Shown: positions 1 through 14,156, numbered from the stretch's first letter. The stretch: DNA of 64,000 bases from Pardosa pseudoannulata (GCA_032207245.1 CM063510.1:155405096-155469095); one strand, 5' to 3'. Notes: generated by a model from the sequence alone, not told the origin. A program made the numbers and translations.

Positions 1-505
1 ATACTTGATCATATACAATAAATACAAAATAAAAACAACAGAAAAAATAATGAATAAAAAAATAATTCCCTAATCATATCTAGTAAAATATATTATTTAC
101 TAGTGTCTAGATAGAACAAATATCTTCAAAACACAGACAGAAATTTCTTTTGATACCTTTGAAAAATATAAACTTTTCAAATAGGGTAAAATCAATTACA
201 GATTGGAGTTATAAAAAACATAAGAAAAAAAAGCAGCCAATCAAATCTGCTCCATATGTGTAAACCATTTAGTTGCATTGTACAGATATCAGAACATGAC
301 ACACATTAAGAAATATTTGTATTTAGAAAGAAAGCTGGAAAAATGTAAATAGAAAATCCCAAGTAAATTTATCCTGATAATACACAAAATTTCTACATTT
401 AAAAAAATTTGAATTAGAAATTAATAGTTTCCTTTATTAAAATTAACCCCAAAAGGTTTAAAATGACAACAGAGTTTCAAAACTAATTTTAATCCTTTAA
501 AAATT
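1..505. other. AT-rich intergenic sequence, nothing recognised
   Basis: No coding-looking frame, RNA gene or repeat boundary is seen on either strand. Confidence 0.6.
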
Positions 506-666
506 GCCGAACGATGGCCAATTGGTTAGGGTGCTGGCCTTCGGTACTGGAGTTCGAATCCCACAGTGGCATGGATGTACGTAGCCGTTCGGAATCAGCT
601 TTAAGCTGTAGGTCCTGCTCTCATTAGCCCTCGTGTGCAAAAAGTAGATCATAGCACTTCAAACCA
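506..666 (+). repeat. tRNA-derived SINE
   Basis: The copy begins with a tRNA-like half: an A-box-like TGGCCAATTGG and a B-box-like GTTCGAATCCC. A family-specific body follows (AGCTTTAAGCTGTAGGTC, then CTCATTAGCCCTCGTG), and the tail ends in CAAACCA. The same order occurs in about eight other places in this window. The internal pol III boxes and the wide dispersal identify a SINE and not a working tRNA gene. Confidence 0.85.
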
Positions 667-1573
667 ATCTTTTAAAAATCAATCATCTAAAAAATTTTGC
701 ATGCTATTAGTAATACATGTATTTAAATGTGGTAAAAATTTCAACAGAAAATATTACATATTTTTTATACTATTAACTATTATATAAAATTTTGTAGCTT
801 TATTAAAAATGCTCCATGCATATTACTTTTACTACATAATAGACTATTTTTATTTGTAGGATACTTTTTAGACTCTGTTGTAAACATTCTGAGAAAATAT
901 GAAAAAAAATCAATTATAATAATAAAAATATCCATATTTTTATAAATAAAATGACTTAAAAAATTTTTTTAGTACAGAGATGACAGATTTTGCATTTTAA
1001 AACATATTCATTTAAATTAGCTTTCATTTATAAGCTAAAAGATATATGGTCAATAAATTTCAGAGAGAAAGGAGAGTTAGAAATTCTAGAGAGCTTCAAT
1101 ATTTATAAAATATAATTTATTTTTGTTTTAAAGAAGCATTTAAAGTAACATAAAATTTTATTGCATTTGTACTAACAAATATACTTATTATAGTTATTTA
1201 GTTTGACTACTAAAAAGATATTTGGCTCTTTTTTAGTTATGCTTCAATTAGATAATAACAAAGATAACAATAAAGAAATTTTACTGAAATTTTAGTGAGT
1301 TGAAAGCCTATGTTCTCCATAACCTTCCAGTGTCTGTGTCTGTGCAAATTCTAGAACATATCATGGAATGTGCAAGCAGGAATTTAAATGACAATTTTTA
1401 TTTTTAACCAAGCTTTTGTGCTATGTGATAGCTTGTTTATAAAATTTACACATTCTACAGTGAAAATTTGGAAAATATTTTTTTCTTATTCATGTGTTAA
1501 TTACTGACATGTACTATTTTAATTTGTATGATGTCGAATCTATAATTTTTATATTGGATTTAATAACGACATA
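667..1573. other. AT-rich intergenic sequence, nothing recognised
   Basis: No supported gene or repeat boundary. No long open frames on either strand. Confidence 0.5.
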
Positions 1574-1663
1574 CAGTGAAATCCGCTTAAGAAGTTTTCC
1601 AAGGGCCTAACTCATTAAAACTTCTTACACGAGAAATCAGGCAAAAAGCATTATTTATGTGTA

Positions 1664-1716
<53 letters not shown>

Positions 1717-2366
1717 ATATATAAATATATATATATACAGTAAAACCCACTTAAGAAGTTTTCTAAGGGAATGGGAAGAGAAAACTTCTTAAAATGAAAT
1801 TAATTTTTTTAAAAACAAAATAATTACATAGATAATGAGGAGAGATTTTTTTTTCTTTATAGACTAATATATAAACAATAGGTTTGGTTTTTCTCAAAAA
1901 TTTACATTTTTTACACACTTAAAAAATTAGCTAATAAAGGAAAACAACGTAATTACCTTAGAATATCTTAGAATTCAGCTATGAAATTTTACTTTAAACA
2001 CCACTGGAATCGATTTTACAGAAAATATCGGTTATAGTTTTTTGTTTAATTTTATTGGCAATTTGTAATTGATAACAGTCCAGTTGTCTTAAGCTTTTAA
2101 AAACTTCTTCAGGCACATTTTAAATAAAAATGACAACAATCGTTTTCAGCCATAAACATTGACCTTTACAAACAGAGAGGAGAAAAAAAAAACAGTGATC
2201 GAAAAGCAGCTATAAACACGTTCTATAAGTAAATTTAGAAATGAAAGAAAACTTTTTAATAGGAAAGAGTTTGGGACGAAATTTTATAAACAGGTTATTT
2301 TAACATTGTATAAATATGGGGGAAAATGGGTACCGAAAATATAAACTTCTTACACAGGTTTTACTG
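1574..2366. mobile_element. Tigger/pogo-like non-autonomous element, copy A
   Basis: Bounded by TA on both sides. The ends are inverted: CAGTGAAATCCGCTTAAGAA at the left, and CAGTAAAACCTGTGTAAGAA when the right end is read in reverse. TA duplication with CAGT(A/G)AAACC ends is typical of Tigger/pogo elements of the Tc1/mariner superfamily. A second, internal copy of the end motif lies at about 1739, just after a TA/TG microsatellite. A homologous element is at 29037-29915. No transposase remnant was recognised. Confidence 0.8.
1658..1738. repeat. (TG)n(TA)n microsatellite
   Basis: A run of TG then TA dinucleotides inside copy A of the Tigger-like element. The homologous element at 29037 carries a similar run in the same place, so the repeat is ancestral to the family. 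Confidence 0.85.
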
Positions 2367-2435
2367 TATATATATATAAAGAACTGATTTTTCCTGCATT
2401 CTTCAAGAATTATTAAATGAACAAAAATAAAGAAA

Positions 2436-2616
2436 GGTTTGGTTTAGTCTGGAGTGCTACTGTCAACTCTTTTGCAACACGAGGGCTAATGAAACCAAGA
2501 CCTACTGTTTAAAGCTGATTCTGAAAGACTATGAAAATCCAAGCTATTGTGGAATTTGAACTCCTGAATTCTGATACTAAAGATCAGCACCCTAACCATA
2601 TGGCAATCATTGAGCA
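2436..2616 (-). repeat. tRNA-derived SINE, diverged
   Basis: Reverse-oriented copy of the SINE at 506-666: tail GGTTTGGTTTAG first, then the CGAGGGCTAATGA block and the complement of the tRNA half (CACCCTAACCATATGGC). Many substitutions show it is old. Confidence 0.75.
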
Positions 2617-5600
2617 AAACAAATGAATGAAACAGTTCGATTTGAGAGCAATAGCAACTTAAGTGAAGATGATTTCTTTTATCTTTTCAAAAATAAATAA
2701 AATCATTAAAATTAAAGATAGTTTAAAATTAGTTTTGGTAACCAATCATTTATTTTCTTGATGCATTTCAAAGAGGTAAATTGTCTTGCAGAAGTAATTC
2801 TAAACCTAAATTTATTCCTTCCGAGGAAAGTGTATTTTCCTATTTTACTTGTCTACACTTGCATTTATTGATTGCTAAACTATGTTGGATTTTAAGATAA
2901 AGTTGTTAAATAATAAAATTGAAATTTTCTGTAACGAAATATATCATGGACATTCTACATGAACAATATATGTATTTAACAATAATTAACAAATTTGAAT
3001 GTGACATAATGTGTATTTTGCAACAATAGGTTTAACTTTTATTTTTTAATAAATTTATTATCAATACTCATTTTTCATGTCAAAACTGATAAAATAACAG
3101 CTTCCATAAAAAATACGACATGTGCATGCTGGAAGGTTAAAAAAACTTAACCTCTAAGATAAAATTTGCTTCAAATCTCAAAACATAAACAATACTAATG
3201 GACACATTAATGTAAAAATATAATAATCAACAGCAAAAATTGTACAATATTTAAGAGAAAATAAAACTGTTTTACAGCATGTAACATACTGCCACATTTA
3301 AAATTATTAGTATGGATAGGATGAATAAATAAGACATCTTTAATCTTATAAATTATTATATTTCTTCTAGATGCATTATACTTTTTGCTAAATTTTTTTA
3401 ATAAGAGAAATTTCTTTTAGAAGATGTAATAGCATAATATCATCACTGTTACTTTACAAATATTGAAGTCTCAATTTTACTTAAATTAAGTCCCATCTGT
3501 ATATAACTGTACACACTCGATAAGAATATGTTTTAATGATATTATGTTTCAATTACTTTTTAACAAGGAGCAGCTTCAGGACAATGTATACAGGTACCCC
3601 AAAAATAAAATAATAATAATAATAATAAATAACTAATAAAAACTGAAAAAAACTTTTATTTTGTTCATTCAAAATAAATGTACATTTTATTAATCATTTA
3701 TAATTGTTAGTATAGCTTAAAAAAATCAATTCAAAATTGGAGAAATATTCCATATTGTTTGCAAATTTCAGCAACAAGAAAAAAAGTAAAATAAAAAATA
3801 AATATTCTATAATTACATTCAGACTAATGCACACTTGCCATTTATAAAATAACTACATAAACTATATGGAAGACTACGGAATATACAATATGTGAATAAA
3901 TGGCTTAACATTAATCCCTTTAAATCCAAAATATATTATAGTAGACAGAACACAATAGTATACAATTATAAAATTTATTAATAACAACTTGAAAATATTG
4001 TATCCCAAACTTTTTAATGCTCCAATTCCATCCTTTTAATCAAATGGGTCAGTATCTTAAGAAAATTACAAATATTCAGGAAGTAATCACATACTATATA
4101 TTCTTTCAGAAAGTTCTCAATATTTTGAATGTAAAACTTGTTCAAATATTTGTACAAATACAAAAATCTGTACAAGTAGCTATACTTTCATCATACACAA
4201 GCCTCTTGAAAATGCAGATTTAGTTTCCAGGTTATTAAGATGATTTTTAACAAAGCATATTACTGTATGCTTCAATAATACCACTAAGAGAAATTGTATG
4301 CAAAATTAAAAAGTGTTCAAATAATAATTTTATACACAGTTCAATTCATGTATAAAGCTAGTTTAAGAAAATAACTTTAAGAAGTCACAACTGGCATAGT
4401 TATTAACTGTGACACACAATTGGATTCTTTGCTGTGCTGAAACAAATAAAATTATATAAAATTGAGAACAATAAATTACATCTACTTAAAAAGTTACTGT
4501 ACAGATTTTATTACACTTCCAGAATCATCTATTCTTGCTTAAAAAAAAAGCAACAAATGTGATCCTCCAATATTGTTTAGTGCACAGAAATAATAATAAT
4601 AAAAAAGCAGATATCTCCTTACAGTGCCAAAATGCTTTGCCCTGATCAAAATAGTTGAAAGAGATACATTACAACATCTTAACAGTTGTTTTAGCTTTAA
4701 TGCCCTATTTTAGCTCCATCACCGTTCAAAAGAGATTGAACAAAACTGAGCATATCCATTATGGTTAATATCACAGATCAAGGCTTCTGTTATCATATAT
4801 CTTTTTATCTTTTGGAGAGGGAGAAGATTTCAGTTAATTTAGCCCTATTAGAAAATTTCCTGAAATTTTTTTTATTTAATTACATTTTTTGATAAGTTTA
4901 TCATATCTTTCCACAAAAGAAAATTTAAAAGTCTGGAGGCTTCAAAAACTTTAAAAAAAATGCATCCATTACTCAAACAACATCAACTAGATACACACTC
5001 TAAATTTGTAATATTTACTCGTAATATATATGCTCATATTAATGCCCATAACAATTTATTAATGAAAATACAAAAGATTTTCAAAAAGTCATTCTAAAAC
5101 TCCATAACATTATTTCCAAAACAAACACAACAAAGTGCAGAGTTCATTACGAATTCAAAGAATGTATAACTATTATATTGGATTAAAACTGATAAATATT
5201 TTCAATGAATTTTTCCCATTCTACCACAAAACATTTTGTTTTCTATCAGAAGTCTCAGTGAAGACTACTGATATTACCAAAGCTCTGCAGCAAGAATTAC
5301 AATTCTAATAAAACAATTGTTAAAACTGGAAAACAAAAAATTGTTAAATGTGAAAACAAATCATAAAGAAATAATGAAGAACGCATTTGAAAAGTATCTC
5401 TAGAATCTAAAAATGAGTTTGTGACCAAAAACATTCCTACAAACATTATTACAAAGATTAAAATCTAATTTCCTAATCACACTTAGAACTTTTTCAGGTG
5501 AAGGGAAAAGATATATAAAATTATTTGACACTTTTAATTCCAAACTTCAAATCACTAGCATAAGATACACTTTTATATTAATCATTATAATTAAGAACAT

Positions 5601-6036
5601 GAGTATTCTTTTTCATTCATTTTTTTAAATGAGCATTTCTATTAATAAGGCTCTCAAATAGATAGGGACAGAAAATTGGATATCAAAAGGCATGTGTGTG
5701 TTCATCTAAAGCAGGTTTCTTTCGAATTAAACCTAATAACTAAGAAAAACTTTCATAACTCCAATTGAGTTTTTTGTTTGGACCAACTTTTCATTACAAG
5801 TTCTCATCTCTATATTTATCATTAACGGCTATCTACAACTTTTCCAGAAAAGTTGACGTCATTTTAGCAGTAAACTTTAAAAAATGGTTTTGTTGATTGT
5901 TGCTTGGAACAATAAAAATAACAATATACTCATAGAATCCATGAAAATTGACAATAATAAATTTAATTTTTCTTTGAAAGTTTCATTTAACATTCAATCG
6001 GATACATATGATTACTACTGAAATAAACTATGTTCC

Positions 6037-6071
<35 letters not shown>

Positions 6072-6760
6072 GAAACACCAGCAGTAGATTTTTAACAACA
6101 ATAGTTTAAAATTCTTTATGTAAAGATAATTTTAGTGTAAAATAATTTATGGTACTCAAAAGAAATATGTATTTTTTTTGTTTGTAGAAAATACACTTCT
6201 TTTGCAAATAAATATTTTATGTTTTAAACTTTAAAAATCATTTTTTGCATTGTTAGCATACATTACATTATTTTTGCATATATAAAATAATGTATTCTAA
6301 CATTTTAGGAAATATATTTTTAATTTGGGGTCGTTAAGATACAAAGGGTTAAGGATGATCATTTTGCAGAAATTAGGACTGTAATAGAATAATCATTTAA
6401 AATTTCCAAACATACTTATTCTTCTCAAAATAACAGTATATTTGAGCCAATTTTTTTTTTATTACATGAAGCTATATTCGATATAAAATATAAATATACT
6501 TCATAAAAAAGTTTATATTAATATATTTTTACAATGCATATCGTTTTCCCAGGTAGGACTTCTAAGACAGTGTCAAAATATACAATTAATTGTAAACTAC
6601 CTTTTCAAAGAATTTTATTCTCTAAATATGTTAGAACATGAGTAGTAATTCATTTCTGATTGGTAGCTACCAACAGATACCAACATCAATTGAATTGAGC
6701 CTAATAAAAATAATCTGATTTTATGAGAGAAGAAGACAAAATGTACCGCATAAATATTAT
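2617..6760. other. AT-rich intergenic sequence without recognised genes
   Basis: About 4 kb with only short chance reading frames. It includes an A-tract of about 29 bp ending at 6068 and an imperfect palindrome of about 50 bp at 6252-6301 (ACATTATTTT pairing with AAAATAATGT). No gene or element boundary could be supported. Confidence 0.5.
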
Positions 6761-7525
6761 TACCGTAATTTTGTAGGTATAGTCCGCAGACTATCTGCTG
6801 GTTGTTCACTGCTGAAATCATCAAAATAGGAAGAAAGGGGGGAAAGCACGTCCCACAAATGTAAACAAAAGCACAACTTACTAGATGTCAAAAAAACATC
6901 ATATAGTATTGGTAATAAACCATGAAAAAAAAGTAGAACCCATAAAGCATAACGAATCAGTAGCAGCAAGTAGCACAATCTTAAATTGAGTCCTGGAGTA
7001 CGGGAACATATCGATAGTCACTATTCACAGCTCCAATTGACAACACTGAGTGGATGAGTTCAAGATCGAAGGTTGAGGGTGAATGTCATTTCACCATGAG
7101 GATCACTCGTAACAGAATGTTTTGTTTAAGTTTTGATTTGAGGTAATATTGGTTATTCATTATGTTTTTAAAACATCGTGGCAGTTTGACTGCTGATTTC
7201 AAGCTGAAAGCAATTCAGAAGGTCGACGAGAAAAAAAAAAGAAATTGGCACAAGTAAAATGAAACATTAAAAATGAGAAGAAATCAATCCAATCGTCAAA
7301 ACTAAAAATACGATGGCCTGCATTAGAGAATGATTTACATAGCTGGGTTCTCAAACAGAGAAATATAGGCTGAAATATAGGAGCAAAAAAATATTTTCAT
7401 ACTAAAATACATATTTTTGCTCGTATAGACCACAGATTATCTAGTGGTGCAGACTATCTGATGATGTATGAAATTTTTTAAATAAAAAATCATGCCCGCT
7501 GACTATACGATGGTGCAGACTTTAA
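6761..7525 (+). mobile_element. Degenerate pogo-like DNA transposon
   Basis: The left end TACCGTAATTTTGTAGGTAT is followed by GTCCGCAGACTATCTG. Related units (AGACTATCTGATGATG, GCTGACTATACGATGG) recur at 7430-7525, giving subterminal repeats at both sides. TACCGTA...-type ends with repeated 'GTATA...CCGC' units are known from pogo/Tigger relatives. The middle holds a decayed transposase N-terminus (7171-7400). The right boundary is approximate. Confidence 0.5.
7171..7400 (+). pseudogene. Fossil N-terminus of a pogo-type transposase
   Basis: One frame reads KHRGSLTADFKLKAIQKVDEK, typical of the first DNA-binding helix-turn-helix of pogo/CENP-B-like transposases. After a frame change and stops, another frame reads WPALENDLHSWVLKQRNIG, the start of the second (CENP-B type) DNA-binding domain. 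Stops and frameshifts make it non-functional. The catalytic domain is missing. Confidence 0.65.
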
Positions 7526-10209
7526 TATGAAAGTAATTTTAATATGAAATATATTTACTCAAATATTAGAATTATATCAAATTTGTGATATATATATATA
7601 TATATTTCTTTTAATTTAAAAAATTAAATGTTTATAGTATTATTTTTTAAAAAATACTGTCAAAATAGTGTACCTCCAACAAACAAAAAAATTACATTTC
7701 TTATAAATATTATAAATTATCTTGCGCAAATTTGTAATACCATAATGAATGAGCCTACTTTTGTGAAAATGCTTCTGCCAATATCTGGTGTTTTAAATGT
7801 AACTAAAAATCAATATCATTCTTCTAATATCTTATTTTAAATTAAACCTCTGAAGATTCTATTTTAGAAATAATCATGTAATTAATAATACTGTGATAGG
7901 AAATGTAAACTTGCTATTGCCATTTAATAGGAATTCAATAAGTGAATTGTAACAATTACAGTGTTGCAGGATAGCAACAATCAATAAATTCATCCATTAA
8001 AACTCTGAGGGAACAACATTGACTTTTGTGTATGCTGCATGTCATAAACATGGTGATACAAAGGGACAGAGCGTGGGAGAGTCTTAAAACTCACAATTAC
8101 TTACCATAACTGCCAATAAGCTATTTTTTAAATTCATACAAGTTCAAACCACAAAAATGTTCACGAAATGCTTATTTAGATTCAAAGCATTGAAAGTTTA
8201 TACAGGAATCTTAATGCATAACACTTCATGCAATCAAAACATAGTGAAGATTGCAATTGTTTTCAGCATGCCAAGTGGCATAAATATCTACACATACAAA
8301 AAAGCAGGTATTTACATATAGTAGAAAAATTATTCAGTTTAAGACAAAAATAATTGTCTAAATGAACCATTTGAATGATTTTTTCCTGTATAGTTGTACT
8401 ATAAATTATTTTCAAATGCACATTATATTAACAAAAGTTTTATTTCCTATATTATGAAATCAATCAATCAGTTTTAAAACTTATATGGAATAATTCAAAA
8501 TCAAGTACCTTAAAATACAGGCATATAATCATTTAACATGATTAAAACTTATACAAGATTAACCAAAATATACAAGCTGGCAGGTATGGTAGCATATTAA
8601 CATTCATTCAGTTTTAGATATACATTTTTATGTTTTAAACATTGGCTAATAATTATTAATAAATACTCTATAGTCATCTCATGCTAATTTTTTTTTCTTT
8701 CTATGACCTAGTGAAAATATACAACCAAATATAGAATACAACATTAACAATAAAACAATAGCAAAGCATATTCATACATACAAAAGAATAATATGGTCAT
8801 ATAAGAGAAATAAATAAATATTTTTATATCAATACTACAATAAACAGCAACTATTCAAAACAACTAAAATAAATATGGATATGTAAGAAGAATGTTGATA
8901 ACTATTTATATTAAAACCTAGCAAATAATGATTCTTGATAATTTTTTAAAATGCATCTTTAGTTAGCAACACTTTTGGACATGATAAGATAATAATGTAG
9001 CAAAAGTGCATGCAGGAGAGCTAGATATAGGGCACTTTTTCATGTAATATTCTATTAATATAAAATCAACTAATACATGAATAAATATAGGTACATCAAA
9101 GTAATTATAAACATATATTTTTATGATATATTCATGTGTATAAAATTAATTACATATCGAGAGGGGAAAAATCACTAAACAGATTATTATTAAATTTAGT
9201 TCATAAATTCTGCTATATTATGGCATACAGACAAAGTTTAACAAACATTTCTCAAATGGAATCATATTCGAAGTGGAGGTCCACATACACAAGTACAAAT
9301 ATACATATATACATGCATGCATAGATGATAAAAACTGAAATTCCAAAATTTGCAAAGGTATAAGGTATGGTAGTTACAGAGGAGCGCTCAAGGCAAACTG
9401 TGAGTTTTCATCTAGTAGGATATTAACACATCCTGTTTATAATATTTCAGTTCATCTTGAAAAACTTCCATCTGTTTCTCAGCACCCCTATTGCTAAGTA
9501 TTGTTGCTTGGATGCACAAACTAAACCAACTTGCATCCACTTTGGAAATGAAGCAGTTCTCCGACCTAGCTTTTCAGTGACTGAGTAGCTTAATTCCAAA
9601 AAGAAAATTCTTCACCTTTCCTATTCAAATCTGCCCCCTACTACTACACAGAAAGTTGTAATACTTCATTATGCTGTCTCCTTTTGCATTTTAAAATTTT
9701 TTACGTATAATATTTTAAAGTTTTACCACCAAAATGGAAGTAACTATTTTGATCAAATTTAGAGAATAAAAATTCAAGTTTAACACAGGAAAGAATACAT
9801 TGTATAGAAACCATTTCTATAGAAACCTACAGAAATCAAATATATATACATATATGTCAGATCAAAGAATGGAGTAGTTGGAAATTAAGTGAGTTATAAA
9901 CGATTTTAAAAAGAGAACTCTTTTATAATAATAAAATAAATGAAAAGACTCACGCTTGTGTAACCTTTTGGAGTAATCCGATCAGTCAAGTGGAAAATAT
10001 TTGAAGATATTGAAAGATATTATATTAATTTTGATAAGACTATGATATATTTATAAAAGCTTGCAGAAAACTATTCATATAACTTTGATAACCCATAAAC
10101 TAGTGAGCAAAATGATTGTGCTTCACCCCTAAAACCCTAAAGATGTCAAATTTAAAACTTTGCTCAGTGTAATTCATTCACCTGTGTGTGTGAATAAATA
10201 AATAAATAA

Positions 10210-10261
<52 letters not shown>

Positions 10262-12040
10262 TACATGTCAGTACACATATTATATCTAAGTGTGTGTAGA
10301 GAGCATATGTGTGTATGTACACATATGAATTTACAAATAATATGCATTTTGTTTGCAATAAGTCAAATCATAAAAACTGTGAGATTTTTGGGCAATAAAA
10401 CAATAATTTGACCAGCTAATCTAAGTAATAAAATTATGAACATTTTGACAGTACTATCACATAAATTCATCATTTGAAAAAAAAAATGTTAATTACTATT
10501 TAGAGACACTTTTCAAACACATGTAGCATAATACATGCAAATGCTTGTCCAGATTCAGATAGTTTAACATTAATTAAAATACAATTCCCAAGAACACTGA
10601 TTAACATTATCGAATTTATTCAACAGGTAAATAATTTAAACATGAAAATGTCAAAATTTAACAGATTTTTCATCAACTATAATGTTGTGCCTCTTATGCA
10701 TCATGAGAATGCAGAAAACAAAATTAAAATTTGTAAATGACATTATTAATAAGCAACAAGTTTCTCTCAAATATCTCAACAATTCCAATTATTAGCAACA
10801 TATTTTTTACTCAATAACAAATTTAAAGAATAATCAAAATAAGCATAAAAAATTAAAGAGTACAAAAACTGCTTTCCTACAGAAATGAAAGGTATTAAAA
10901 ATACTCCTAAAATCTCTATGGAATGACAAATTTATTTTAAACACCTTTCTACAGTCAATAAAGTACTTAAAAATTTTTTAAAAAGTTAATCCAAATGCAT
11001 TTTAAAATTATTAATCTGAATTATTTAAGTATTATAATACATATACACTAATTCCATAAATTAAAAAATAATTTTAAAAATAAGTTAGAGGATTTTAATT
11101 TTTTTTAATATTTCAAAATAGTTATGGTAAATTCAGCGGCATAGTGAGAATTCCCCCCCCCAAGTTGAATGGGGGTTCTCCTCATTCAATTCATACTTCA
11201 AAATTAATACAACAATTCTTATGAGAAGTTACAACCCCCCACATTTCCTCCTGTACTATGATGCTAGATAGAATAGTTTATTTTCATAAAATATATTAGT
11301 GTAGTGCGACTAATCTTAAGCAAATAATTTCTTAATAGGGTGATACTGAAATAAATTCAAAATCAACCAGTTTTTCAATTTTACTTTTATTACTTACCTA
11401 ATTAATTCAATAATTAAAACCATTATAATTTTTTTTAAATATTTTGATATCATCAAATTCTCTGAGCATGAGGGAAACATTGAGCATCTTATGCTTCAAG
11501 CTTAAAAAATAATAAACCCATAACATCAATTATTTTACCTTAAAATATATTTTTCAAAATCATCTGAGGCTGTTGAGTCCATTTATTAAACATTTAATTA
11601 AAAACAAAATTGAATCACAGGCCACAGCACAAGATGGCTCAAATACTTATGATGTTTGAGTACAAGTCATATTGGATTCATTTAGCTTCATGAGGACTTT
11701 CTTCATGAAGCATGAGGCAAAAATGTGGTACCTTTTGTATCATATCTAGTAGCATCCATTTTAATATTTTTAAAAAGAGATAAATCAAGAATTTTTTTTT
11801 TTTTTTGCATTATTCATTTTTTATATTAAAAAAAGTTCAATTGCTATAAAAATCTTTAAGCAATACTAAAAATTAATAGGATAAATATGAAAATTGAATT
11901 TCATTAAGGTGGTTGAGTACTAGCCATATTGGATTCATCTAACTGCATATTATCCTCTATGAAGTGTTTTCCTCCAGGACAGTTTGCATTGAAATATTTC
12001 TTTTACAGATGAAAAAGCAGAAAATTCTTAAGGTTTAATG
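7526..12040. other. Intergenic AT-rich stretch
   Basis: It holds a TA microsatellite (about 7589-7606), a TAAA/TA microsatellite (10193-10258), a GC-richer block at 9345-9680 with overlapping open frames on the minus strand (51-52 codons each, no family recognised), and a C-tract near 11153-11161. Direct copies of a motif around ATATTGGATTCAT are at about 11665 and 11925. No gene could be supported. Confidence 0.5.
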
Positions 12041-12548
12041 CAGGAGTGGCCAAGACATCGAAACGAAGATATTTTAGGTAGTCTGCGTGTCTATCCCGAT
12101 AATGACTTCAGATATTAACAATCTAATTTATGACTTATGACATAGAATTAATGAATTATTTAAAGTAAAAATGTAAGCCATAAAAACCAAACATCGGTCA
12201 CATTTAAGAGATGAACATTTAATTTCATGTTTACACATTGCAATAAGCTCGTGCCAGCCACAATATGATAAACTTGTCGCAGATATACAGTGCCAAATTT
12301 CAACTTAACAAAGTGAATAGGATGGTCAATTTTTGATATATGAATACTTTGATTATTTTCATCAGTAAATTTTTATTTTGTAAATATTAAGTTTTTTTTA
12401 GAAAAATTGGATAATTTACCATTTTTTCTTATCGAAAATAAATATATAAACATGTACATTACGATAATTTAGCTCTGCCATTGATAGACCACCTTTAATT
12501 TTTTAAATGGGGAGTAGACCACGGATCCCAAAAGTTTAGCCACCCCTG
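12041..12548. mobile_element. hAT-like non-autonomous element, 508 bp
   Basis: A perfect 8-bp target duplication GTTTAATG flanks it (12033-12040 and 12549-12556). The ends are inverted: CAGGAGTGGCCAA at the left, CAGGGGTGGCTAAA reading the right end in reverse. An 8-bp duplication with CAGGGGTGGC-type ends is diagnostic of the hAT superfamily. No transposase remnant was recognised, so it was probably mobilised in trans. Confidence 0.88.
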
Positions 12549-12556
12549 GTTTAATG

Positions 12557-14156
12557 CATAAACCTTTTAAAATGTTATATTTGTAAAATGTCTTTTATTT
12601 GAGTTGAAAGATGACTACATCAAAATTTTTCACAAATAATTTTAAATTAATTTTTCCAAACTCTTTTTAAAAATTTAGTCATTCATTATCTTGTAGAATT
12701 TTCCACCGCATCACATTATAAAATATGTTTAATCAAATCTTTCTCTTTGGCTGTCCCCATATGAGAAAATAATTATATGGTGTACATTAGATATGCAGCT
12801 TTAAATTTCATACACCTAAATGAAAAATATAATTAAATTTAAGATGATCCACCAAATTGTTTTCTGGTTAAAATAAGTTCATAAATAATTATATATGAAA
12901 TGTGATATACAATCGTATAAAGCATTAGATGTGTGTACCATATGTGATGGACAGGACAGTGAAAGGATTCGATGCAAACTATTTATAGGAAGAACAATTT
13001 TCCCTATCGGTTAAAATAGAACTAAAGGAAACCAATATGGTCAGTAAAGTAAAATTTTTAAAATAAACCTACAAAAAATTCTCAATGTGGTTGATAAAAA
13101 CGTTTATTATATAAAACTAAGAAATTTTCATCTAACAAATGGTTTCATAAAAATCCTATTGAAACCTCCAAGTCTAGTATGATTCAATTCTAACGGAGAA
13201 ATAAGACTGCTTCCTATCACACTAAATGAGATAAAAATAAGTGAATGCAGATACCCCACAATACTTTTTATGTGTCAGTGCTAAAAATTATCAATATTTA
13301 AATAGTTCTTTAATACTGTAGAGTAAGGTTATTGAAATTTCCAATGTTTAAAGATTAGCATTAGATACCTAATGGTATTTAAAACTAATCAGTAGTGTTT
13401 AAAAAAATTGTCTTTAAACACCTAATGGTGTTTAAAGGCAGTTTATTTAAACACTGGTTATAATTTAATTTTATTTTAAAGTTATGAGTTATAAATTTCA
13501 ATAAGGATATTGAAATAGTATTTTGATTATTTTAAAACTGTTGGACAATCTCCAAATTCTATTGCCCTTGAAACATCACAGGTCATATTGTACATGAGGA
13601 TGAAAATATGGAGTTCAATCAATAGAAAAGCCAAAAATTTTGTTACACAATTTAATAAAATATAAAATTTTAACATTGGATAACAAACAATAAAACAGGA
13701 AAGCATATCAAACTAAAAATAAAATAGTAATTTTCAAAAGTAACTTAATTATACTGACAGCTATAAATTAAATAAATCAAAATTTCATAAGACATAAACG
13801 ATTAAATAAGATAATTTGAAGCATAATTATTAAAATGACAGATTACAAATGTATAACATGTAATATTAAATTACAAATTTAATACAATATATATTTAAAA
13901 TGAAATATCACATAAAATGTGGAATATTTTCATCTATTAGATGAAACCAGCATCATTTTATAAAACATATGATGCTTAAAAGTAGTTTTATTGGACAAAA
14001 CAAAATTAGCTTTCAATTAGCTACATAACAAATATCCAAATTTTGTGCACTCAGGTTTATAGATACTAACAATATACAATATTCAAAGAAAAATGATTAA
14101 AATCAGACAAAAAATTAATATCTTGCTTTGGGTAACTTTAGACAGTATCATACTTA
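12557..14156. other. Sequence downstream of the RMDN stop codon, with a repeat fragment
   Basis: It probably includes the RMDN 3' untranslated region. The part at 12800-12975 is similar to 33435-33598 (both contain TATGTGATG.ACAGGACAG), so it is an interspersed repeat fragment. A perfect 11-bp-stem hairpin lies at 13412-13437 (CTTTAAACACC, loop TAAT, GGTGTTTAAAG). No other gene is seen. Confidence 0.5.
13987..13992 (-). terminator. RMDN: Candidate RMDN polyadenylation signal AATAAA
   Basis: On the minus strand AATAAA occurs about 165 bp beyond the RMDN stop codon. In such AT-rich DNA the hexamer is frequent by chance, so this is only the nearest plausible site. Confidence 0.25.

Noticed and set aside
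506..580. A genuine tRNA gene (also at 58206 and 59056)
   Set aside because: The tRNA half is always followed by the same non-tRNA body and tail in many copies, with imperfect stems: a SINE.
11131..11270. Short element with AGC.GCATAGT ends around C- and G-tracts
   Set aside because: The inverted ends are short and imperfect and no target duplication is present.
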